Below are positions 23,613 through 34,100 of a DNA stretch of 64,000 nt, one piece after another; within the stretch, counting starts at the first letter, position 1; each line of letters begins with the position of its first letter. Below the pieces are notes generated by a model. The model was not told the DNA's origin and searched no databases. It worked only from the letters and a program-made list of their open reading frames with translations. Origin of the DNA: Tubulanus polymorphus (Eukaryota > Nemertea > Palaeonemertea > Tubulaniformes > Tubulanidae). The DNA lies in the NCBI RefSeq assembly GCF_964204645.1, contig NC_134028.1, forward strand, positions 23,906,153 to 23,970,152, read 5' to 3'. The translations under genes were made by a program, and so were the position numbers.

Positions 23613-24689
23613 ATGAACCGAACTACACAGAGCGTTTTCTGGCTTTGCTCGGCTGCGACAAATCGCAATCTGGCAATAAAGTGGGATTATAAATTCAGCG
23701 TTTTAATGTACCTTTGTTTTTATTTCCCCGCTTGTTTACTCGGATTGTTTTGTAATATATTCACGTTGTTTATTTTACGACTGATGAAAGGTGCCGCGTA
23801 TTATTTGTTAAAGGTTCTCGCTATCGGCGACCTATCGTTCATGCTAGCCGCCTTCGTTATGTACCCGTTAAGAACCGCCTTCATCTACGTTTATTTGGGG
23901 GACGTTGTTTTTCGCATAGACGATTGGCATTTTGGAAAGGTGTTCATCGCTATCGCCTTGCCTCTTTTTTACACATTTCAAATGACCAGGAATTGGCTTG
24001 TTGTTTTGTTAAGCTTCGAACGAGTGATCGTCACGACGTTCCCACTCAAGTCCAGATTATTCTGGACGCGAAAGACTGTAAATCTAAGCATAAAGTTTAT
24101 CCTTTTGGTTTCGATTTCTGGGTATGCTTTGCACTTCGTCCCGTCCGCCATTCCAAAACCATTTTTATGCCGCGAAGAATGGCGGGATGTTCACATCAAT
24201 GGAAAGCCGATAATTCCACATACGACTGCGGACTCAATCCTTCTAGTCGAAATGTACGTCTACACGTTCGGAACTGTTATATTACCGATATTTCTCTTAC
24301 TCGTGATCAACGCGGTTCTCATCTTACAAATAATTGTTGCCAACCGCAATCGCCGAAACAAATTCGCAACAAACGTCGATGCGACGCAGGCGCGGGAACA
24401 GACGAGAGTTCTTAAAATGACGTTCGCTGTAGTCGGGGTTTATGTGTTTTGCGAGGGCCCGGGTTTGTTCGACAGGATGGTCTTATTGGGTTGGTTGAAT
24501 CGAATATCTGGGAAAGCAGATTTTGAGATGGTATTTAGAAAGATCTCGTTAGGGCTTACAATATGCGATTCGTGTGTGAACTTTTTTATTTACTGTTTTA
24601 CCAATGAGAGGTTTAAAGTCAAGGCTTTTGGTTATTTGTCTTGTTTCGTCATTAAAAACCAACCAGTTGTCAATTACGAAAGACAGTAA
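23613..24689 (+). CDS. Class A (rhodopsin-like) GPCR, copy 1, intronless, 358 aa
   Basis: Seven-helix receptor at the plasma membrane; the ligand is unknown, with overall character nearest to invertebrate peptide receptors (inference). The first in-frame ATG gives MNRTTQSVFWLC. Helix landmarks: TM1 FPACLLGLFCNIFTLF with the conserved Asn; TM2 LKVLAIGDLSFMLAAF with the conserved Asp; an ERV triplet at the end of TM3 in place of DRY; TM5 VILPIFLLLVINAVLIL; TM6 AVVGVYVFCEGPG, a variant of FxxCWxP; TM7 CVNFFIYCF, a variant of NPxxY. A Cys lies in the second outer loop (KPFLCREEW), but the usual TM3 partner is not seen. Open throughout, no introns, which suggests retroposed ancestry or an intronless receptor class. 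The neighbour at 26394-27470 is its near-identical tandem copy. Confidence 0.9.
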   Translation: MNRTTQSVFWLCSAATNRNLAIKWDYKFSVLMYLCFYFPACLLGLFCNIFTLFILRLMKGAAYYLLKVLAIGDLSFMLAAFVMYPLRTAFIYVYLGDVVFRIDDWHFGKVFIAIALPLFYTFQMTRNWLVVLLSFERVIVTTFPLKSRLFWTRKTVNLSIKFILLVSISGYALHFVPSAIPKPFLCREEWRDVHINGKPIIPHTTADSILLVEMYVYTFGTVILPIFLLLVINAVLILQIIVANRNRRNKFATNVDATQAREQTRVLKMTFAVVGVYVFCEGPGLFDRMVLLGWLNRISGKADFEMVFRKISLGLTICDSCVNFFIYCFTNERFKVKAFGYLSCFVIKNQPVVNYERQ

Positions 24690-25210
24690 TAAGTCTGATA
24701 CATGCATCCCACCAAAAAGGAATAACTTGAAGGTTCAATAATTGCTCATTGTCACATTCTTAATGTCATGGCAAATTTTCAAACTTATTTGCTCCCGACC
24801 ACTGTGCACGGCCAAATAATATGATGCAGAGCATGTGGGAGGAAGCCCGGACTCGGCACGATATGGTACACTAGATGCTATAGTCACAATTCTGATAATT
24901 CAACTTCGAAATACCACGAAAATTACTCAAGCAAGTAAATTGTCACTAATTGCCTGTCCAAACTTCACAGCAAGATGCACCTCATTGTAGAGTGTTTCGG
25001 AATTTTAATCAGTTTCAACCGTGGCGCTTCCAGAACATCGAAGTTCCCTTTTGGGATAAGCAAGTCCTTCAAAATTGGACTCTGGATCCGCCCCTGTTAA
25101 GCTTCCAATTGTCTGAATGTAAAAGACAGATTTTCTATATTCTAATAATTATGCAGTAATACGCCCATCTCTTAGATCGATTTAATTTCTGATTTCTTCA
25201 GTTGATTGAT

Positions 25211-25505
25211 TTAGGGCTCAGAGTGGATCCTTGTAAAGAAGTGTAATAATCTTGTATTGTTGAAAGATGATGGAAGATTTTTGTTGATTTTACCGAATTG
25301 TTGTGAACAAAAGTTCAGCAGTGTGTATGAAAACTTGCAGCTCAAATCCCTCGACGGGATCGCTGTATAATGGATGATTAACTGGCTGAACTTATTGTCC
25401 ATTTTACAAACGGTGTCGACATCAATGTGAAGATACACAGACGATCTTAAATGTAGGTCGGTATCAGAAATTGTTGTAGTTCATAACATGAAAATTTTTG
25501 TTTTG
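25211..25505 (-). pseudogene. Copy 2 of the uncharacterised open frame, frameshifted at its start
   Basis: From MYLHIDVDTVCKMDNKF to FFTRIHSEP the frame matches the open frame at 22153-22452 with a few substitutions. A one-base loss (TGTTTGT in copy 1, TGTTGT here, near 25476) breaks the N-terminal part. If the frame is a gene, this copy is damaged or starts at the internal Met. Confidence 0.3.
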
Positions 25506-26393
25506 ACATCAGTTTGAATTGTGTATAAAAACTTTGGTTTTTATATTAACTCAAACAAAAATCTGAAAATGGAAATATGTTGAATATTTTTGTCAGGTTT
25601 TGAGCGAATATTTTTACAATACTAACGTCCTTACAGATTCTGTTAGTAGATATTTGTAAAGATATATATGTGTAAATATTTTTGGGTTATACTGGTATTT
25701 TTACTGATCTCAATCGGAGTAGTTTTAGCTCTGTGTTCAGGGTATAATATACGGTCATAATATACAGTTGTAAAATAAGCTATTTACATAACAGACACAT
25801 GTACCTGTACATTAGACATTAGTGATTAGTGATAGCTTTATATTCGTTTGATACAGTATAATTGTCAGATCTACGTAATACGTTTTTGCTTAGATTTGTC
25901 ATAAAAAAGAATTTTCTAAGGATATTTACGTCTTAGTCACATTCATGTATATAACGATTATACGATTAACTGTGCACCTAGTCACCGGGTGTTTGGTGAT
26001 AAATCGATAGATAAATGATATTGATGTATTTTACTGGTGTATCAGGGTAAATTGTATTGTTATAGAATTGTTATAGAAATGTTATAGAATTTCTTGTGCG
26101 GATTGAATAAAATCATAGATTATAGAAAATGCAGTAAATCATCTTTTTTTCTCATCCATCTTTGTCGAGGATTTGTTTCAGCGAATGAGGCAGGCCGTGG
26201 GATAATTAACTATAGGATTGCCTAAAAGCCACCTGATAAAGTAAAATTGACAGTACCGCAATTCCATTATTAAAGAAATCGATCTGATTTACGTGATTAG
26301 AGTTCAGCCAATAGGATTTTCTCGCATTCCCGGATAAACTTCTCGTATCTCTACTGATCGAAGTTGATCTGCTGGATTCATCGCGTCAGCGTC

Positions 26394-27470
26394 ATGAACC
26401 GAACGACACAGAGCCTTTCTTGGCTTTGCTCGGCTGCGACAAATCGCGATCGGGCGATAAAGTGGGATTATAAATTCAGCGTTTTAATGTACCTTTGTTT
26501 TTATTTCCCCGCTTGTTTACTCGGATTGTTTTGTAATATATTCACGTTGTTTATTTTACGAATGATAAAAGGTGCCGCGTATTATTTGTTAAAGGTTCTC
26601 GCTATCGGCGACCTATCGTTCATGCTTGCCGCCTTCGTTAAGTACCCGTTAAGAACCGCCTTCATCTACGTTTATTTGGGGGACGTTGTATTTCGCATAG
26701 ACGATTGGCATTTTGGAAAGGTGTTCATCGCTATCGCCTTGCCTCTTTTTTACACATTTCAAATGACCAGGAATTGGCTTGTTGTTTTGTTAAGCTTCGA
26801 ACGAGTGATCGTCACGACGTTCCCACTCAAGTCCAGATTATTCTGGACGCGAAAGACTGTAAATCTAAGCATAACGTTTATCCTTTTGGTTTCATTTTCT
26901 GGGTATGCTTTGCACTTCGTTCCGTCCGCCATCCCAAAACCATTTTTATGCCGCGAAGAATGGCGGGATGTTCACATCAATGGAAAGCCGATAATTCCAC
27001 CTACGACTGCGGACTCAATCCTTCGATTCGAAATGTACGTCTACACGTTCGGAACTGTTATATTACCGATCTTTCTCTTACTCGTGATCAACGCGGTTCT
27101 CATCTTACAAATAATTGTTGCCAACCGCAATCGCCGAAACAAATTCGCAACAAACGTCGATGCGACGCAGGCGCGCGAACAGACGAGAGTTCTTAAAATG
27201 ACGTTCGCTGTAGTCGGGGTTTATGTGTTTTGCGAGGGCCCGGGTATGTTCGACAGGATGGTCTTATTGGGTTGGTTGAATCGAATATCTGGGAAAGCAG
27301 ATTTTGAGATGGTATTTAGAAAGATCTCGTTAGGGCTTACAATATGCGATTCGTGTGTGAACTTTTTTATTTACTGTTTCACCAATGAGAGGTTTAAAGT
27401 CAAGGCTTTTGGTTATCTGTCTTGTTTCGTCATTAAAAACCAACCAGTTGTCAATTACGAAAGACAGTAA
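26394..27470 (+). CDS. Class A GPCR, copy 2, intronless, 358 aa
   Basis: Same architecture and length as the receptor at 23613-24689; a dozen or so residues differ, for example LRLMKG/LRMIKG in the first loop, FVMYP/FVKYP in TM2, SIKFILLVSIS/SITFILLVSFS in TM4 and ILLVEM/ILRFEM before TM5. All helix motifs (LAIGD, SFERVIV, VFCEGPG, NFFIYCF) are retained, so both copies look functional. Promoter-proximal sequence is duplicated with it, except the 280-bp piece unique to unit 1. Very recent duplication is the simple reading; a merged allele in the assembly is the alternative. Confidence 0.9.
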   Translation: MNRTTQSLSWLCSAATNRDRAIKWDYKFSVLMYLCFYFPACLLGLFCNIFTLFILRMIKGAAYYLLKVLAIGDLSFMLAAFVKYPLRTAFIYVYLGDVVFRIDDWHFGKVFIAIALPLFYTFQMTRNWLVVLLSFERVIVTTFPLKSRLFWTRKTVNLSITFILLVSFSGYALHFVPSAIPKPFLCREEWRDVHINGKPIIPPTTADSILRFEMYVYTFGTVILPIFLLLVINAVLILQIIVANRNRRNKFATNVDATQAREQTRVLKMTFAVVGVYVFCEGPGMFDRMVLLGWLNRISGKADFEMVFRKISLGLTICDSCVNFFIYCFTNERFKVKAFGYLSCFVIKNQPVVNYERQ

Positions 27471-27711
27471 TAAGTCTGATACATGCATCCCACCAAAAAG
27501 GAATAACTTGAAGGTTCAATGATTGCTCATTGTCACATTCTTAATGTCATGGCAAATTTTCAAACTTATTTGCTCCCGACCACTGTGCACGGCCAAATAA
27601 TATGATGCAGAGCATGTGGGAGGAAGCCCGGACTCGTCACGATATGGTACACTAAATGCTATCTAGTCACAATTCTGATAATTCAACTTCGAAATACCAC
27701 GAAAATTACTC

Positions 27712-28155
27712 TAACAAAAAATGCCGAGAGACCAGTCACGCGTAAGCACGAAATACATAAAAATGACGCTTTCATGCGGAGTCGCTGTGCGACTCGCCGG
27801 CTCAGAGGAAATTTCAAGAGCAATCTTTTCATCAAAAAGTACGAAAATAATCTTTAGACTATGAGACTCATGGGCTATGGCCACTACGCCACTGAGCTGC
27901 GTTGTTAATCCGTTCGGAATTTAATGTGCTACGTTGACCAGTCAAGCGTGGTGACCGAGTGTGGCACAGGGAAGCGAGTATAATACAACTGGTTTGAATT
28001 GATTGTCCGGCTCTTAGTCCGCAAGTTGAATTTGAAATTAGTTCAATGTTCATTTTGAAAACTTCCGGGTTTGGTTTGGTGTTACTATCACTGATTAAAT
28101 CAATCAATCAATAGAGATAGTATGGTTTGATACGTAATGACAATGTGAATGAAAG
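27712..28155. other. Spacer between GPCR copy 2 and SLC25A17
   Basis: No gene seen. It should hold the SLC25A17 promoter and 5' UTR. No TATA box or known element is recognised. Confidence 0.35.
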
Positions 28156-30848
28156 ATGACGGCATCGAGTAATTTCACTAATGTAGCGCATGCAGTTTCG
28201 GGAGTGGTTGTAAGTTCATCTAAAAACTAAATATTCCCTCTAAATCACCACACGTCGTCAACAAATCAACTCAAAGAAATTTTATTACCGGTTTGAAATG
28301 AAAGTTGAACAACGCTGCGAATATTTTTTAGGGTGGAGCAACTGCGATGGTGATTCTGTATCCGCTAGAAATTGCGAGAACGCGATTACAAATTGATGAC
28401 TCCAAAAGCAGATCAACTCATAAAATCATTTTAGAAATACTTAAAAAAGAAGGCATGTAAGTTCTTCGAAAAGTTGATTGAAAATATCCTCATTTTAGAT
28501 AACATAACTCGAATTCAAAATAATTTAATTGATACCTAATATTTTCGAAGAGATTATCGGTTTTACAATTTGATTTAGTTAGTAGAAGTAAGGTAGTGTA
28601 GTAGTTATACAGTATGCCAAGCAATTTAGAAAGTTATTTTGGCATAATTAATTAAACAGTGAAAACATATGTTTACAAAAGAGTAGGAGGAGAGGGTTTT
28701 AGTACCAAAGAAAGAATTAAAAATGATTTATTTGTTTGTAAGCTATGATCATTAAATACTGTATTTAAATTACAGAAATGGTTTATACCGAGGACTCGGA
28801 CCGATGCTTACAACAATCGCTGTCTCCAGTTTTGTATATTTTTACACGTATAACGGTCTGAAATTAATCGTGCTCCGCGAAGCTAAAACTGATGTGTTAA
28901 CCGATCTCGTCCTTGCATTTGCTGCCGGTAGTTTCATAATCGTTTACAAGTTTACTAGATAAATGATATAAAATCCATTTCCGCCATTTGAACCAAATTA
29001 AAGTCCAAAATGTTCTCTTGAGCCAGTGGTTTAATTCGACGTTTTGAGTATGTCTTAATAGCTATCTTTGGAAATATTTAAGATACAACAAAATTAAAAC
29101 AATTAGGTCAGGTATAACCTCTAGTATGGTATCTTATCGCTTGATTAGTCTCTTTGTTCTGGATTGTGTATATATTTCATAATTTTATTGTAACAACACT
29201 CTTCCTAAAGATGACTACTAGGATATAGTCGAAAAGTTGAAATATAGCCTACCACTAGCTAGCGGAAACATCTCGCAATTTTCGTGCATGATTTTATATT
29301 TTACCTCTCAACGCAAACAGAGCGTTTCATTAATTAGTTCATTGAGTGATGGATTGTTTCTGTGTTACAGCTTGTGTGAATGTAATGGTGACATCTCCAA
29401 TGTGGGTAGTTAATACTCGCATGAAGTTACAAGGTGCAAAACTGACGAGAGAAGATGCTGCCAAACAAGCGAAAGTTCAATATAAAGGCATGTTAGGTCA
29501 GTATCACTAAGCTGTACTGAAAACTTTCTAGGGGTCATTCATTTATTACGTACGCATTCGGCGAAGGGGGAGGGGTCAGTGCAATTGCGTACTGTAATGC
29601 TTAATGTATATGAAAAAATTACCGATTTTGCGTACAGAGGGGGTTGAAAAATTCAAATTTTATGCGTACGTAATAAATGAATGATCCCCTATTTCATTAA
29701 CTGTGACTGATTTCTTGGCGCTTTGTTCTCCAGATGCTCTTTATAAGATATCACGCAACGAAGGATTAAAATCGTTATGGAGCGGTACGTTACCATCTCT
29801 AGTCTTAAGTACGAATCCAGCCGTACAGTTCATGGTTTACGGAGCGTTGAAGCGTTACATGCAGTTGTTATCAAATACAGCGGTAAGTTTGTAATTTCAT
29901 TGGGCTGCGTCGAGCTGGGAAAATATTAGGGTTCATTAGTTCTGAATCATCGAAGCATTATATGTAAATTGATGTAGTTGCTGAGTCGGCAATAATGACG
30001 TGCCAGATGTTGACACAGATGAAGAGATACCTCTGATTAGAACAGATGTGTTTTATTACTGTTCCATATTTATTATGACGATTGAAATGTGGAATCGCGA
30101 AAACTACTGCGGCAATCAAGGATTTCACTTATTGCAAGAAACGCTCAAATTCTTCTACATCTCGATTAGAATCAAATGAACTTTTCTGTTGAAAAAATAG
30201 ATTATTTATAAAGACTATACCAATCATTGAGTCGAAAAAAAGAATTTAATGTATATTTGGTAGGTCCTGTGATCATTTATGGATTTAGGTACATAAAAAT
30301 TCAGTCCAAAGTTGATTTCAACTAATTTTGGCAACATTAGACCGAGTACTTGTCATGAGTCGATGATTTTCACATTTCATTCTAGGAGTTAAGCGGTGCT
30401 ACATATTTCGTTATGGGAGCTGTCGCTAAAATGGTAGCTACATTCGTGACTTATCCTATACAGATAATTCAGACCCGTTCTCGAGTAAGTTAACGGTTTC
30501 ATTCTCAACCAGTCAATCGATAGATGCCATCTTCATTTAGACTTATTTAGACTTTATCACTATTTCAGTTCACCGAAGGCCATAAGGGACTATTTACAGC
30601 ATTAGTTGACTTAGTCAAGTGAGTATATTTCGCCTACTTTTGATACTTGTTTTCTGAGGCAGTTTCTGATATAGGGAATGACATGTTTTTGGTATTTCTC
30701 TTTCAGCGAGTATGGATTGTGTGGCCTCTACCGAGGATTAGGTGCTAAACTATCCCAAACAGTCTTGAATTCAGCGATTATGTTTTTGTTATATGAAAAA
30801 ATATTGCATTTCATCTTCCGCGTTATGGGTAGAACTATAGAAAACTGA
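28156..30848 (+). CDS. SLC25A17: SLC25A17-like peroxisomal nucleotide/CoA carrier, 8 exons, 298 aa
   Basis: Mitochondrial-carrier-family protein; the human orthologue (PMP34) exchanges ATP, CoA, FAD and NAD-type cofactors across the peroxisomal membrane. Exons: 28156-28209, 28332-28456, 28776-28927, 29371-29496, 29734-29882, 30386-30484, 30569-30618, 30707-30848. All phases join. The three carrier repeats are visible: YPLEIARTRLQ with NGLYRGLGP, SPMWVVNTRMKLQGAKL with GLKSLWSGTLPSL, and YPIQIIQTRSR with GLCGLYRGLGAKL. The phrase MWVVNTRMKLQGAK and the repeat-three form PIQ (not PxD) are typical of SLC25A17. Length is close to the human 307. AATAAA at 31014-31019 is a likely cleavage signal, only 174 bp before the FLII start. 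A MITE (29531-29692) sits between exons 4 and 5. Confidence 0.92.
29160..29290 (+). repeat. Dispersed element with GACT-AGTCGAAA stem-loop
   Basis: TGTGTATATATTTCATAATTT is followed by CTAAAGATGACT, the loop ACTAGGATAT, and AGTCGAAAAGTTGAAATA. The same two parts in the same order occur at about 61848-62130, interrupted there by another element. In an SLC25A17 intron. Confidence 0.5.
29531..29692. repeat. MITE with GATCATTCATTTATTACGTA termini, complete copy
   Basis: Left end GGGGTCATTCATTTATTACG and right end CGTAATAAATGAATGATCCCC are inverse, about 160 bp apart. The interior matches 1-145. It lies in the SLC25A17 intron between exons 4 and 5. Confidence 0.85.
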
Positions 30849-31192
30849 CATTCCTGTACGCTTTGAAATTAAGATAATTGTTATATTCATGATTTTACCA
30901 AGTTTTTTTTTTAATGTTCTAAAGAATTTAATACATGTATATGTGCTGTGTTGTCAAGAGTATCACTGAATGGTTGTCCCCATCAATCATACGTTTTTAG
31001 ACCAACGTTGAAAAATAAATATTTTATCCAATTTAGCAGATTCGCTTTGTTGTTTATCAATGAATTTTCGAGGCGATTTGAAAGGATGCCGAGGGTATTC
31101 ATGATTCATCGTTGGGCAGCGGTACCGGGTACCGCCGAAGAGCCGCGCTAAACAATTACCGTCAGGTGCTGCCACCTGCATATCTAGCAGCA

Positions 31193-34100
31193 ATGGCTGC
31201 CACCGGAGTTCTACCGTTCGTTCGAGGAATAGATTTTACCCGAAATAACTTCTGCGTAAGTTTAAATTGTCAGTTGGTTTACATCAAAATTACCGAAAAC
31301 TATATGTGAATATATTTAAATACAAGATGAGAATTTTCCTTTGCAATAAATTGTAAAAAACGCCTTCGAATCTCATCTGGCAATCCCTCCTCACTTGCCA
31401 GAGCCTCTCAGTTTTGACAGACAGTACTTTTTGTCTATTTTTTTTAGAATGGAAATCATCCCAATCATTTGCCGGACATGTCGGGCCTCAGATGGCTCCG
31501 TCTTAACCATTCAGCAATGGACAGTTTGCCTTTTGAGTTGACAAGTCTCAAGAAACTGGTAAGAAGGAGGCCCTCACAAAAATAATTGTTAGATAGGACT
31601 ATATACTCGGTCAACACTTGTCTGAGATGAGAGATCACTTTCACAATATTTAACTCTTTATTTTTCGGTTAAATTGCTACTAATTACTTCATATTTTCAA
31701 TTAGCATTTTAAGATTTAACTTTTTCCATCGAATCTTCATCGTACCCTGGACCTGTTTCTTTTGTTATTTGTTCTTTTTTGCTGACAGTTTTCTTTCTTT
31801 CGCAGGAACACTTAAGTGTCACCCACAACAAACTGGCCGACCTTCAGAATGTGAAATTCTCCGAGATGCCTTGCATTCGAGCGTTGGTCTTACGCCATAA
31901 CGACTTGACTTGCGATTCAATTCCATCCGACATATTCCACTTGGATGATTTGACTGTTGTTGTAAGCTGGCTACTTGCTGCGCCTAAATTTACAATTTAA
32001 AACTGCGATAAAATGTCGAATAAACTTGTGTCATTATTACAGGATTTGAGTCACAATAATTTGACGACTATTCCCACAGATATGGAACTCGCTACTGGAG
32101 TTGTAGTATTAAATCTAAGTAACAACAAGTAAGCATCGCATCCACTAGCGCCACCTAGTAGACACCGTTGATCGCGTAGATTATTGAAGAAATCAATGAA
32201 TTCTTTATTTCAGAATCGAAAATATCCACAATCAGCTGTTCATCAATTTGACAAATCTTTACTATTTGGATCTGAGCAATAATCTTCTAGGTAGATATGA
32301 AATTCATTTTTTCGAATAGGCCTATAACGATTAAACCGATTTATAACCGCAACTTGTTCATTTCTAGGAACGATTCCGCCACAGATTCGCCGGTTGTCCA
32401 GTTTACAAGTTCTTATTTTGAATAATAACCAGATAAACGCCTCACAACTCAGGTAAATAGGGCCTTATTGATTCATTATTATTGAATGCAGATGTGGATC
32501 CAGGGCTTTGGGTGCCGGAAAATTTCCATTGCATTATTTATTTCCAGTTTTTAAAAGCGACATCTCAAAGTGCATGTTACATTCACTTTAAACATATGAG
32601 ATGTTCAAACAGTACCTAAAAACGCTCAGATTTTCTCAGTGATGACCAGCAGAGCACCCCTGCCACACCCCCCTCCCCCTCCCCCTCCCCCAACCCACTT
32701 TGAAAATCCTGGATCCACCTGTTAAACCTGATTGCATTTTGTAAACAATATGCGGTGCGTGTTCATTGTAGGCAGATATCATCGATGTTATCACTGCATA
32801 CGCTTCACCTGAGAAATACACAGAGAAATTTGAGTAATTTTCCTGCTGGACTCGACAACTTACAAAACCTTACTGGTAAATATGTCGAGTAAAACTCGAT
32901 TATGAAATTGCAGTTGGGAGAATCGTCATACTATCGACTTATCCGAATGACACGACGTACACTTAGTTAATTGAATATTTTGATTAATAGAATATAATTT
33001 GACCAATAATTTGATGAAAAGCTGGTTTCCCTCGCTTGATTTCAGATTTGGATATATCGTGTAACGAATTGCCCGTCGTTCCTGAGAGTTTGTATAAAAT
33101 CAAAACTTTAAAACGACTGAATTTAAGCGGCAACGAAATCACTGAATTATCCCAGTTCGTTGGTAAGAATGAGAGAAATCGTGTATTACATCGTAGTTCA
33201 ATGTTCTCTGAATGGAAATTTCAAAGTAGTCGTTTTTTAATTTTCAGATACTTGGGAATTTATGGAATATTTGAATTTATCGCGAAACAAGATCTCAGAA
33301 CTACCAGTAAGTGTCATCAGTGTCATTACGTCTGAGATAGATTCAACTTAGATCAAATTGATGATGAACGAAATGATTTTCAGGCGTCGCTGTGCAAGTT
33401 GAGTTATTTGAAGAAACTGTTTTGTAACAGTAATCAGTTGGACTTCAATGGAATTCCAGCCGGAATCGGTAAAATACACGACCTGGAAGTATTCAGCGCA
33501 GCTAACAATAACCTAGAGATGATTCCGGAGGGTTTGTGCAGGTAAAACTCGAGCGAGCAATTTATTCATGTTTAATTTAATGATTAATGTACAGTAACCC
33601 TCATCTACTCAGACTTTGGTTAAAATTGACTCGGAGACAAAAATGAAATATTTTCTGACTCGTGATGACGTATTTCCAATCCTTATCCCTTTCATTGTGG
33701 CTAATTAATTCGCTAAAATGCTGAAGAAGATTTGAAAATTTTAAGAAAATTCCACCCCAGTGTTTTGTATTAAAACAGGCATTCTGCAGAACGGTGTCTC
33801 ATTCACTTATATTTCACTATGTTATGACCGGCACTGACATCTTTTGATAGAGATGAAAACTAATTAGGGCCTACTGATAACATCGATACGCCGCAGCGCT
33901 GTCCAATTATGCCAGTTCTTTTTTAAACCCAAGTAGGACTACTTGGAAAATGAATATTAAATTCATTTCCATTGTTTTGACTGAAAAAGAGTCAAATATA
34001 AACTTTTCATTTTCCGTAGATGTGGAAAACTGAAGAAGTTGATCCTGAATAAGAATCGTCTGATCACACTGCCGGACGCGATTCATCTGTTAACCGATCT

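Larger units (their letters stand above)
21872..24928 (+). repeat. Tandem segmental duplication, unit 1 (3.06 kb)
   Basis: Starts inside the proposed last MSRB1 exon at AAGCAAGTAAATTGTC and ends at GAAATACCACGAAAATTACTC. Unit 2 (24929-27711) starts and ends with the same words, so the junction at 24928/24929 is exact. Unit 1 carries about 280 bp (roughly 23010-23305, including a TA microsatellite) that unit 2 lacks. Each unit carries one GPCR gene and a copy of the minus-strand open frame described separately. Confidence 0.93.
24929..27711 (+). repeat. Tandem segmental duplication, unit 2 (2.78 kb)
   Basis: Second copy of 21872-24928, shorter by about 280 bp. Divergence is low, with scattered substitutions and small indels. 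It begins with a truncated piece of the MSRB1 last exon (AAGCAAGTAAATTGTCACTAA) but without the acceptor, so it cannot serve that gene. Beyond 27711 the sequence is unrelated to unit 1. Confidence 0.93.

Noticed and set aside
23924-24415. 163-codon frame inside the GPCR gene, and its copy at 26705
   Set aside because: Out-of-frame shadow of the receptor; it is conserved between copies only because the DNA is nearly identical.
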